From Wyeomyia smithii (Eukaryota > Arthropoda > Insecta > Diptera > Culicidae), in the NCBI RefSeq assembly GCF_029784165.1, contig NC_073695.1:241774089-241838088 (forward strand): a stretch of DNA of 64,000 bases. The letters are read 5' to 3'. The notes below the pieces were generated by a model. It had not been told where the DNA came from. It ran no database searches and saw only the letters and a program-made list of their open reading frames with translations. The position numbers were made by a program, and so were the translations under genes. Position 1 is the stretch's first letter. Each line of letters begins with the position of its first letter. This document shows, piece by piece, positions 23,701 through 35,700 of the stretch.

Positions 23701-26700
23701 GTCAAAACATAAAATTCGACCTCTGATTGGTCGTTATACGATTGCTTTCCCAAGCACGGTCGGCAGAGTTATGGGCCTAGTAAATTGGGAATGCATCATT
23801 TGGCCTATATAAGAGCTTCATCAGATAATAAACAGACATTTCATCGGATATTAAATTGAACAACTGAAATTTGAAGAACACAAATGAATATTTGAAAAGT
23901 TAATATTTTCTCGTTTAGCGCTATAATGCAAAGTTAATTATCTTCATCTACATGCATACTCTGACTATTATTACGTGTTTGCGTTGCTTAGTGTTTGGCT
24001 ACGGGCATGCAGAACGCAAATAACGGCGCGATGCGATTCGGCAAGACGAAATCTATTAAAAAAAAAAGAGCTGTACATTTCACCACGGAAAGGCGAATCG
24101 CATCGCGCCGGCATTCGCGTTCTGCATAACCGTAGCCTTTGTTCCGTTCCCGTTTAATGATGTCGTATTAAATGTGCATATTACAATTCGGCAGCACTTC
24201 AATTTCTCATTTGCACAAAATTTAAAAATATTCAATGAACTTCATTCAAAATATCAAACAAAAAGAAGTTACAATACTGCCAATGAACGGTCAACGTTTA
24301 TTTACTAGAAAAAATGACTGGCACGCAAGCAGCCGGGTTATCTTTCTTGTAAAAGTATTCTACTTCAACCTTGCGGTCGTGGCTTTGCATACAACCTTCT
24401 TGTGATTTTTTTTTCTTGGATCACACTCCGATTTCCACCCGGTTATTGCCAGTTTCGGTTGAATCGTTCGATGGTCCTGTACACGATTATTTTTTCAAAC
24501 TCAGACATGACAGCTTTTTTCCCTGTGTGGACTCATCACTGCGACCAGAAACATTTTTCTGATTTTCATTCCAGCAAAATACAAAATCTTAATTTATTCT
24601 CTACTTGAATCCATTGCAATTTTCCTCTGAAAAAAGTGAAACACTGCCTATATAACTTACAAGATGTGTCACAATCAAAACAAACACAGTTGACTATCAG
24701 GGTAGGCCTCTCAATGTGAAATAAGGCACTCAAATGTGTGTATCACTTTCACGGTGGCACCCTGTATAACTGCGCTTTGTCACTTCGCTTTTTTCCATTG
24801 GCGAAATAAAAAAAAAACAAAACATTGACGAGAATAAAATGGAGCTTCCACTAAAGTGGTAACTTTTTACAATTGAATCTCACAGGAACAGTAGAGAACA
24901 AGTTCATTAAGCAGACAATGTGTGCAGTAGAGAAAGCGAAAAATAAGCGAACTGTAAATATGATACAGATTTGGAAAAATATACCGCATCCCGACGGGAC
25001 ATTTAATTTCATTCAGCAGAGAAGGGGAACAACTATAAAAATAATATAATCCGGATTGAATACTTACTAACGATTTCCAAAAACTATTTAAATATTCTAT
25101 CATGAAAAGATTTTACTCAACTTCCTCGAAAAATTTGCATGGACTAAGAAAAAAACAGTTCGCAGAATGTACGCGTGTGGCTGGAGTTAGTAAAATCATT
25201 TATACATGTAAATTTGCTGGAAATGGTGTTTAGAACGCATTTTTTGGTAAAGATATGTACAGTTTCTTCGCCAAAATATTGAAAAATGTTACAGTTTGCT
25301 TACCAAAAAAATCGAAAATTGCAGCTTTGTGCAAACCATGAACTAATTTTTGATCCCAAATTGAATGGTTTTGTCTAAAATATTGTCTTCTATGTCTAAC
25401 CTGTCAAAGGATTTGTAGTTATGATTTTCAGCAACAATTGTGTAATATTTGTTAATCAAAATATGATATATCAAAAAGATTTCATTCAAATCCAACGAAT
25501 CCGAGACAAAGTAAACGTTTATAATTTTTGAATAATTGACGTTTTCCATCATGGTTAATTACGTTTCATATTTTTTCATTATGCTCCATTGTATTCCTTG
25601 GCATTCCATCATACTGCATAAACCAACGCTTCATCAAATGTACACATTCTTCATCACGAAAAAAAAATCACTTGCTTTTTACTGGAAAAAACCTATCACC
25701 AAATATTCAAACAATACCAAAAGACATTATTTTCTAAAAATCTGCATAAACAATTTTCGCTAAGCGCAATCGATCTCTAAGGAATGCAAACAAGAAAATC
25801 ATAAAAATACAGAATCTTTCTAAAAATGATAAAATATGGTTTGAAAATATTATGGATTACACTGGTCAACACAGGTGTGGCCCTAAAGCTCAAACTAGAA
25901 AAATATGAAAGGTTATAGGTTTTTAGCCATTGCTGTGACTTTTGGTGCCCTAGCCACCAACATGTTTGAAAAACTCAAATGAGTACCTAACCTAGTCAAC
26001 ATAACATTGAAGTGACGAACGTAAGTTGACGCATTTTGGTAATGGCTAGGGGCACCAAAATTCTCAGGAGTGGTTTAAAAGCTATAATCATTCTAGGGCA
26101 GCTATTTCGAGCTTTACGGGCACCATTTTTTCCGCATTTGTCGACCAGTGTTCTCGGCCGCTTAAGTTTGATTTACTCCTCTGTTCATATTTCACTTAGA
26201 TAGAAACTGAATATATATTTTTACCGTCAATTTGAAGCCTTCCGTTCGCCCTTATTAAACACTTGTATACTTTTTAGAAATACATTTTCCGTGTATTACA
26301 AGTCCAATTTATTTTAAATAAACCCTCGCAAAACACAATGTTTTTTTTTTTTATTCAAAAAATGCAGTTGTATCCCTATCAATAACACTAATTTTAAGGC
26401 AGAAAAAGTTGCCACTTTGAATACTCACTATTAAAAAGAGCTATCAACTTCTAGGTTCTCTTCGGCAAAACCTATTGATGGTTTTGGTTTTACTATTTTT
26501 CGCCGTATCACTTTTTCGAATTACGAAGAAAATCAAATATTGACAAGAATAGAAATGAGCTTGCCAACAATGGCACTAAAGTGGTGAATTTCAACAGTTG
26601 AATTAAATACAATCTTGTTGTATGTTTATGTCAATAAATTCAATCCAACACTGATAAAAAAAGTTTCGAAATGGTATCTGGGGCCATTATCCGGCCGCTG

Positions 26701-29700
26701 GATATCAACCCGGTTCCGGAAACACTCATATTAGGTGGTTTTTGATCATTTTCAGTTATTTCCGCAAACCGGTAGTTGCGACTTTGAATTTCAAAATAGC
26801 ACCAGGAGTCAATTTCCGTACTCTGTGCAATTGACTATATTGAATGATACTTGGACATTTTTCTTTGTTTTCCAGAAACCCTTCAAGTTTCGGAATGGCA
26901 TCTGGGGTTAATTTTTGGCCATTGTGCATCATTTCGTTCACAGAAACACCCATACTGTGTGGTATTTGGTCACCAGAAATCGCCACTTTGGATTTCAAAA
27001 TGGCATCTGAAGTCGATTTCCCAACTTTGTGCATATTCTGGTTCCAGAAATGTCTATATTTGATGGTATTTGGCCATTTCCAGCTGTTTTTCGGAAACTA
27101 GAAGCCACTCTCTTGGAATGCAAAACAGGATTTAGATTTCAGGCCTCTTGATATAACCCCGGCTCAGGAAATACCCGAGTTCTAAGCATTTGAAATTGGA
27201 CAAAATGTTCTGATTTTCAGGTTTCTCATAGAAGCCTGTTCAATGACGTAGTTCAGCAAGATTTTATTGGAATCCGGTACGATCGAGACAAAAATAACGT
27301 TTTAAGATAAAAATAATTTATTGAATAGTTTACGTCATACTCTATCATACTGCATTACACTTCTATTTCATCATACTCCATGATAAAATGAAAAATCAAG
27401 TTTTGGCGTTCTTCTTTATGAAAAAAAATAGTCCGTAACTGTTATATTGTTCATTTAGTTTCAGTTTTGTGACTAAGAAATTTTAGAACTGAAATTTTGA
27501 GAACGTTTTTATTTCTAAATTCTTTATTCTCAGTTTTCATATTTTAGGTCATTTGAGAACCATTTAACTTTAGGCAATTGTATCACTTTATTGTTATATT
27601 TTTATTTTATGTTAAAAAAATCGGAACCTAGTTTTTTAGTATTTTTTAAAATTTTTAATGCGTATCCGGGAAGGTCAAGACAAAGTCACATATATAGTCT
27701 AAAAATAAACTATTGAATAGTTTACGTTTTCCATCACACTTTATCACACTCCATATTTTTTCATAATGCTCTATTACATTTCTTTGTTTCCCTCATCATA
27801 CTATTTTCTATTTTTTAGTGTTATTCATACAATTGTGGCTACACTACCAAAAACAAGCATTTTTCATTTTCTCTCTCTTTCTCTCGTTCCTCTCTACTCC
27901 CCAGGCGTCTGCCCAGTGCTGTGTTCCCAGCGAGGCGAGTACATCAACGGCGAGTGCCAGTGCAATCCCGGCTGGAAGGGCAAGGAGTGTTCACTGCGGC
28001 ACGACGAATGTGAAGTACCGGACTGCAACGGACACGGACACTGCGTCAGCGGCAAATGTTCCTGCGTACGCGGCTACAAGGGCAAATACTGCGAAGAAGG
28101 TAGCCTCATCAGCACTCATCTCACCTCACACATCTGTCAGCTCTGTATCCGACTTCCGACTGGGCTTTCAAGGATTTTTTTCCCGCTTTTTGTTTTCCCT
28201 TTAAAGTTCAAACAGAATTTGTCGTACATCCTGCTTAGCAGGTTTAATTTTTAATTCACCCAAAAGTTGCACAGTTTTAACTGCACCGATGGTGAGGATG
28301 CAGTCTACTTACTGTAGGCTCCGTTTTTATCTTGCCTTATTCCCATCTCGATTTCAGTGAAGGCACGCTGGAAAACCGAGAAAAGAAACAAGATGTGATA
28401 TAAATAATTTGAATTAATTACAAACTGGGAGCAATAGGAGAATGCGGTTTAACGCTCAACTTTTCTCCTCGTGTTTTAATGCATAAAAGCAGTTTTATCT
28501 ACTTTCAGACATTTATTATTTATCTACTTGTGAAGTTCGTTTCGCCGTTTTCTTCTCACTACTATTATGTCAACTCAAGTTTCCTCCCTACCCCTTTTTT
28601 TACCCCCCCTCTATTTTCTAAAAGGATTAACCTAACGAGCCGCCAGAAGATAGCGCTTTTTCGTATCCTAAGCACCCACCATAAAGTAAATTGATTAAAC
28701 CGGGGAAGGCACCTAACCTCTAACGCCATCCAACCTAACCTAACCTAACAGCCTAACGGGATATAGTGCTTTTGTGCAAAGTTCCGACAGATACCAGCAA
28801 ACATAACCACTAATGATATCGCCTTTGTTATGTTTTTTTTTTGTCTTCACCCTACCGTACAGTTGACTGTCCGCATCCCACCTGCTCCGGGCACGGATTC
28901 TGTGCCGAGGGCACGTGCATCTGCAAAAAGGGCTGGAAGGGACCGGACTGTGCGACGATGGATCAGGACGCGCTGCAGTGTCTACCGGACTGCTCCGGCC
29001 ACGGAACGTTCGATCTGGACAGCCAGACCTGCACTTGTGAGCCCAAGTGGAGCGGCGAGGATTGCTCCCAGGAGTTGTGCGATCTGAACTGTGGCCCGCG
29101 GGGACGCTGTGTGGGTGACAGCTGCAGCTGCGATGCCGGCTGGGGTGGTGAGTTCTGCAACAGCAAACTGTGCGATCCGCGCTGCAACGAACACGGCCAG
29201 TGCAAGAACGGAACGTGCCTCTGCGTAACGGGCTGGAACGGGAAGCACTGCACCCTGGAGGGGTGCCCCAGTGGGTAAGTGGGGGAAGGGTGGATTTGAA
29301 GAAATTGTAGATTGAATAGATAAGTTTAGCGGGGCGAGATGAACGGAATGTTTGTAACCGCTGTTTTTTTTTTCCTCTTTTTTAGTTGCTCTCAGCATGG
29401 TCAGTGTCACGTGAGCGGAGAACTGATGTGGGAATGCCGCTGTTACGAAGGCTGGGACGGACCGGATTGTTCGGTTTCACTGGAGCAGAATTGTGGCGAT
29501 AACAAGGACAATGATAGAGGTAAAGTGCACTGACGGTGGTGACAACGCGCAGCGTTGATGGAAGAGAACAAAAATTTAAAAAAAAGTTCAATGTTCCATC
29601 AATCTCTCGTCGTTGTTCCGCACGTCCCTTTAGTTCCCAGAAGAACACAATCACCAAGCTTCCGTATTTTCTTTTAGATGGCCTTGTTGACTGCGAAGAT

Positions 29701-32700
29701 CCGGAGTGCTGCGGAAATCACCTGTGCAAAACGAGCCAACTGTGCGTTTCAGCCCCCAAACCGATCGATGTGCTGCTGCGGAAACAACCGCCAGCCATTA
29801 CGGCGTCCTTCTTCGAGCGCATGAAGTTCCTCATCGACGAAGGCAGCCTGCAAAACTACGCCAAGCTGGAAACGTTCAACGAAAGGTAAGCCCACCGCTG
29901 TGTGCAAGGAATGCTGTACGGGAGTCGATTGATTGCAGTCGCTCTTTATGTTTTGTGTATTGATTTTTCAGTTTTAACTGTTTTGTTTTCGGTTTTTGTT
30001 TAATTTTCATTTATCGATTTTCTGTGAACCGGAAAATCGATAGGCCAAAAGCTGTGTAAATATTAATTAAAACTGATTGGTTTCAATGATGGGCCACTTG
30101 TCGAAAACCCGATCACACGGCTCTTTCGTATTTCTCCTCTTCCGAGAGTGATGAAAGTCAAATATAATTTAATATCAAATATAATTTCGATTGTTTTTTT
30201 TTTTTCGTCTGATTGTTTCACTCGTTTGTGTTTCCAAATGGAATCGAGAGTACTGTTTTGATTACTATATAAATATATTATGTTGTGCCCCCGTCTATTT
30301 ATACATCCTCCTGCTAATTGCCATTTTTTTATTTTTAATGTTCCGCATAAAATAACGCTGTTACTAACATACTGAGAGAAAGTCATCAAAGTTTGAATAT
30401 CCCCGAAGAGTAGGCAATACCAGAGTAAACAGTAATATGTCAACGCAAAAGAGCGAGAGAGCGAGAGAAAAAGCGCGAAAAAAAGGCAACAGTATTAAAA
30501 AACAAAAACCAAACAAACGGTTACATTATTTATCATAAATTAATACATTAAATATTAACTATTGAACTGAGGCCAAGCTTCGCCACCGCGCCCGGCTTCT
30601 GGTTTTTCGCGATAATCTCCGGAAGGCAACCATATCGGTTATTCAACCGCCATTCCATCTCCACAGCGACATGAAAAGTCAATCTAACGAACAAAGTGCT
30701 ATAAAAAATTAATTTATACCAATCGCACGATGATTATAACACCGTTTAATGCGATAATATTTTAATTATTGGAATTATTATTATTATATCCTGCTGTCTG
30801 TCAGCCTTTTTCGTGCATCGACCGGTCCGCTATATGCTAGCTTTCCCGTGCACAACAGTCTAATTAGCGGTATAATACCAAATAAGACCCCCTCGCTGGC
30901 TTTCCCCCCATTATCCCGACAATGGCACCGTTTACCGTACCGGTGTTTGCTTTGAACTAATTGACGCTTCATCAATTGTTTCCCCCACACTTTAATCAAA
31001 GCTGCCAATCATTTTGAAATTTCAATCAGAATTTGCAACCTTTTGTGGTGAAACTACGGTCAGCACTATGTGTACTCGCAACATAGTAGGCTGCGAACCC
31101 CCTTTTGCGAAGATTAAAGCAATTCTCTTTGACGTTTCTTTTCCAACCCTGAACTACCAAACTAAACTAACGCAACCAATCAGCTCTTCCGATTCCCCCA
31201 ACTAACGTCGCCACCGGCGGACACCACGACGCCCTACGATGAGCCTAACCGAATCTAACAAAAATGCTTTTCTCCTTCATCTCTTTTTTTCTTCTAACTA
31301 ACCCTCAACTAACTGTGACTGTGTGAATGTGCAGCGTTTTTTGGAATCATTTTAACGCAAGGTAAGAATCCATCGCCAACTAACAAACGCTCCAAACCAG
31401 AAAAAAAACTTACGCTGAAAGCAAGAAAAGTTACAGTAAAACAAGAGATTTGCGGAATACGTTTTTAATTAGTTAACAGTACCAGTAGAAAATGTCCCAC
31501 ATTCCTACTATCCTTCTTGTGCAAAATAAAAAGCAAACGCTCAAATCCTCTGTGCTCCTCCTTAGAACCAAGTCGCTTCTTTCGTTTGATGCCACAACTG
31601 CTGCGCTCGGTTAGGAGAGCAGACCGCACCCGCCCGTCTCACACATCTCCACCCACCATTATTATCGCAGAAACCATATTACCACATATTTCACCCTAAA
31701 AAACCAGACCACCCCCCACCCCTTGTTAACTCTTTAGTTTTGTGTAATCGTGACGAGTTTTATGTTTTATGTTGTTTTTAGTCCGTGCCAGGAAACGATG
31801 TTTGTCTCTTTCTGTTGATTGTTTTCTATGTTGTATGTGTGTATGTATACTATGTTTACAATTTAGCGAAAAAAAAAACAAAAACATAAGCAGGCCGGTG
31901 TTAAAATCCGAAACACGCTTCCACCACGACGCCATGCTGTGCAGATGAACAACCGCAGGCGGTTTAACCGATACGTCAATCTGTTTTGCATCTGTCAGGT
32001 TCGAACGACAAAAAAGCATTACGTAAGGCGCGCTTTTCCTGAAAAAAAATGCAATTAAAAACACACAAAAAAACGCATCATTTTCAATTTTCAAACAAGC
32101 ATGGCCTAGTGTTGCTGCCGTAGTGCAGCAGTGCCGTAGTACACAAACCAAATAATAGAAAAAGAAATAATGCATAAATTTAATTTTTTAACTTTGCAAT
32201 ATTGTGTGCGTTCGGACCTGCTACCGGGTCAAACCAAAGCAATCAACATTCATCACTTTGGGTTGCTGCTACAACCACTATGCTGGCTGTCGCTGTGGAA
32301 ACCAAACGAAAACGAGAAATAAAAAACGCACTATCATCAACAAGTTCCGATGCGGAAAAATATACTCTTACATAGGCCGCGACAATGATGCTTTTCCGGA
32401 TGGCACGGAAAATTGTAACCGAAACATTGCAAAAGCAAACACCGAAAGTTTCATACAGACTAGAGCGGCACGTGATAAATTTGGGTCGTCTAACGCCGGG
32501 ATTGCACTTCCGTTTATTGTCTCCCGCAACACGCGGTGCGTGGTTGTCGAAAACAAATTCAGCCTCTAATCTAATGCATATAAATCCGTGAGGTTATGGT
32601 CGTTTTTTTTTGGGTTCGGAATAACAATCGATAATTTTTTGTTCGATATGTTGGTTGCTGTAATCGAACCTCAATTTAGGAACTGGGCCTGACATAAAAC

Positions 32701-35700
32701 AGGACAATAAAAATGTGGCAACGTTGGTTACATCCGAGCAAAACGGCTGCCGCGAAATTGTGTGTGTGGGACCTTTTAGGAACTGTTGTGTTTCATACAA
32801 ATTCAAATCGTCGGATATGATTATTTCGCACTAGAGAATTTTCGATACTTCGGAACGAATTGATTCGAACGAAAACAAAAATAAGCAATATGAACCCGAT
32901 ATTCAGGACCGAAATAGTCTGAAAATGAATAACATACAAGAAACTCAATTGTAGCTTCGGCATGAAAAGATGGAAACCTGCTCTGAAAATGGGCTTAATT
33001 TCATTCAACTTTTGTGTCACTTTTCAAGAGCGTGTATACAGTGACAGTTTACGCTGCCGCTTGGAAAGACGGTATCCCCATAGAAAAACTCGACGGCTTT
33101 TATCGAGGTGAATGCTGAATTTTGTACTCATCAAGCTAAGTAATTTAAATCGTTTTTAAACCGTTTTAAACCATTTTAAAACATAAAAATTAACCTGCTG
33201 ACCAGTTTATTATTTTGAAAATTGGGTTTTGGAAAATATAGCTGTGCTAAAATAGCCTTTGTCAAACAGAGCGAAAGAAAGGTAAATTTATGACGATATT
33301 TGTGAAAGATTATACTTATATACCTTTCTGGTCATTTATTCAACACTTAACTTAATGACAATAGGGGTCATTCACATACCACGTGGACAGCTTAGAGGGG
33401 GGGGATTTATATGATTTTTAGAATTTATATTTTTAATTTCTAGAATTTATATGAGCATTTGTCAACAGGGGTCAAAAACGTTTAAAATCTGTCTACGTGA
33501 TATGTGGATGTCCCCATAACTCATATAAATGCTAGTTTACATGAATAGTAATGCAGTGAAGAATTTAGAAGAAGGTATTCTTACTGCGTTTGAGTAATGA
33601 GAATTTTTTTTCTCGCTCGCAACAAACACGAATAGATTTTTTTTTAATAGGGGGGGATGTTTTGTGATGAATTAATTATTTACTAATATTTATTCAGAAT
33701 TTTTATTGTGTGTTCTGCCACAAACGGTGACATATCAACACTAAAACACGAATAGATGTTTTTTCCTTCCCAACAGTGCTTCAAACAGACAGAGAGATGC
33801 TCAACAAACACTACCAACGTCAAAATTCAATACCTTATTATTTAAATGTGTGTTTTTATACGGTGGTTTCAGGGTAAAGTTCGTATGCTTCCAAGTTATG
33901 TTTTTATTCTAATACATCGCCTAGCTATAGAGTAAATTTTAATCAGCATTGCTATTACAAGAAACTTATTCCAGAGGAAGTTGATTGGTGCCAGACGTTG
34001 CGCTTGAATTTTTAAATAGATAAAAAAAAGGATGAGCACTTTAGCTACAGCTGAATAAACCAAGGAAGCATTTATGAGTTTAATAATCAGCCGACGCCAA
34101 TGAGTTTAATAAACAGAGGCATGCTTCCGCTATTTTTTCTTTTGTTTGAGAACAAAACAATTGGTTGGTTAAAAGCTGATCAAATACATCATCATTTCCA
34201 CAGCTTTAATCTATTTCCTGTACTCCTGGTCACACTCTTCAGTATGGTGCAGAATTAAGGTGAAACTCCGTGCTCAAGTTTGGCCTAAATTTTGCAAGAT
34301 AATTTTCTCGAAAACCATTAAAGTTACGTGTGCGAAACTTTGATCGATTGTTCGCATCGTGCTGGCGCATGCAATTCGAGCGCTATTTATTAGGTGGAAG
34401 CTTGAATTTTTACGTTCAAAGTCGTTAAGTGAAAAAAAAACCTAACCTCAAAGTTGTATGGAAAAGAAGCACCATCCTGTTCTACCTTGAACTGTTATCG
34501 TAATGAAAATGTCGAAATAAAATTATCGCAAAGCTGCTTAAAAGGTGCCCAACGGGTTTGCAGTGCTACCAAAACGAAATCTTGAAATGTTTATGGACGA
34601 TATTTTGACTTGTTTTCTGCTTTCTTTGGTAATGCCTTGTCTGCTGTATTACTCATAACTTCTCTCCTAGTATAACAAGCTCATCAACACCAGAATCAAG
34701 GGATTTCTAGCAAAGCGCTGGCGCATGGGTTCGCAGCGTATTGCGAAACAATTTTGTCGTATGTGATAGAGTATTGTCACGTAGCAATATGACGCAGCCT
34801 GTTTTGGTAGTTTGAGCATTCTTTCAAGCAGCGAACGGTTTAACTTGATCAATGTGGATTGCCGTTCCATTTTTTCTCGATTTTTAGTGGGATCACGAAT
34901 TGTGCTCTTCATATACTCCGATGTTCCCAAACTGAAGCAAAGTATTACTTCAAGAGTTGGTGGTATCGACCAAAACGAAAATTTAAGATATAAAACAATA
35001 AGTTACCTGACATAAACTCTGCAAATTTTTTGGGTCAACTGGAATTTGTGATTTTCAACCAATATCCACAGTATCAAGGGGTCGAGTTGTGAGACAGTGA
35101 GTAAATTTGAATTTTTCCGATTTTTTCTGAGAACACCTGAAAAATAAAGAGCAAATCTGAGTGACTCTTGTGTCTCTGAATATTCATTCTAAACTTTTTT
35201 CCCACTGCAAATATACATATGAATGTTTCTCGGTCCTACCGTTCATAGATGTATTTTTTGCTCTCAAGGTAACCAAAGATGTGAATCATCTGAAAATTTC
35301 GAAGTAATATTGAATAAATAAGAGATACTCCCAAGCAAAAGAGTAACTCAGATAATAGTGAGTAAATTTGAATTTGATTTTTTCTGAAGAAACCTGAAAA
35401 TTGAAGAGCAAATCTGAGTAACTCTCGTGTCTTTCAATACCCATTCTTAAACTTTTTTCCCACCGCAAATATACCCGAAAAAAAATTGACGATGTATTTT
35501 GCGGTGAGAACAGTAAACGGACAATGTTTTTTATTGTGACATTAAAAAACACGGGGTTTTTACTGTAAACGTGCAAACGATTTTTGTTATTACCATGTTT
35601 TAACATCGTTTTTCGATGTTGCATCTACCACCGACAATATTTTTACCATGAAAAAAATTGTCAGTGACTTCTAAATGTATGAGAAAAATGTTGTTAAGAT

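Larger units (their letters stand above)
22415..24508 (-). pseudogene. Remnant transposase of the mariner-like element
   Basis: Three separated segments with stops and frameshifts are all that remains. The central segment shows the first catalytic Asp in the context SDEKLFT and the downstream VMVWG motif. The second catalytic Asp and third acidic residue are not found; they would lie where the SINE and unalignable sequence are now. The N-terminal segment stops at codon 22. Non-functional. Confidence 0.75.
22304..24764 (-). mobile_element. Mariner-like (ITm DD37-type) element, decayed, with nested SINE
   Basis: TA dinucleotides at 22302-22303 and 24765-24766 flank inverted ends of about 28 bp, starting CAGGGTATCACCATGAAAAT on the left and CAGGGTGCCACCGTGAAAGT on the right. 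Inside, minus-strand transposase pieces occur in order: N-terminus from the ATG at 24508 (MSEFEKIIVYRTIERF), central part at 23150-23505 (SDEKLFTLKAVLNS, then AVMVWG), C-terminus at about 22420-22515 (EMPIEFVRAVGNNFEKR). These resemble mosquito ITmD37-type mariner relatives by motif. Stops, gaps, a SINE (22801-23102) and a hairpin (23997-24137) interrupt it. The 26.45-kb paralogue shows the site without the insertion. Confidence 0.8.
19893..27904 (+). other. Ten-m intron, 8012 nt, transposon-rich
   Basis: The intron holds a G-run palindromic repeat (about 20410-20700), a retroelement 3' tail (21429-21471), a mariner-like element with a nested SINE (22304-24764), a MITE (25859-26151), a paralogous copy of the mariner insertion site (26448-26600), a roughly 110-130-bp tandem repeat (26655-27190), and three copies of an AT-rich repeat near 25480-25620, 27250-27400 and 27655-27790. 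The last copy ends about 115 bp before the next exon. Region 21480-22230 has no identifiable content. Acceptor CCCCAG at 27899-27904. Confidence 0.8.

Noticed and set aside
26756..27101. Overlapping frames on both strands (70-92 codons)
   Set aside because: They are produced by a roughly 110-130-bp tandem repeat and have no independent support.
31335..31361. Possibility that the microexon is a chance match between AG and GT
   Set aside because: The coded peptide corresponds to the segment present in Drosophila Ten-m at the same point, and phases fit on both sides, so chance is unlikely.
31726..32175. 149-codon minus-strand frame in a Ten-m intron
   Set aside because: The peptide is Phe-rich from T-runs, has no domain, and no plausible gene structure around it.
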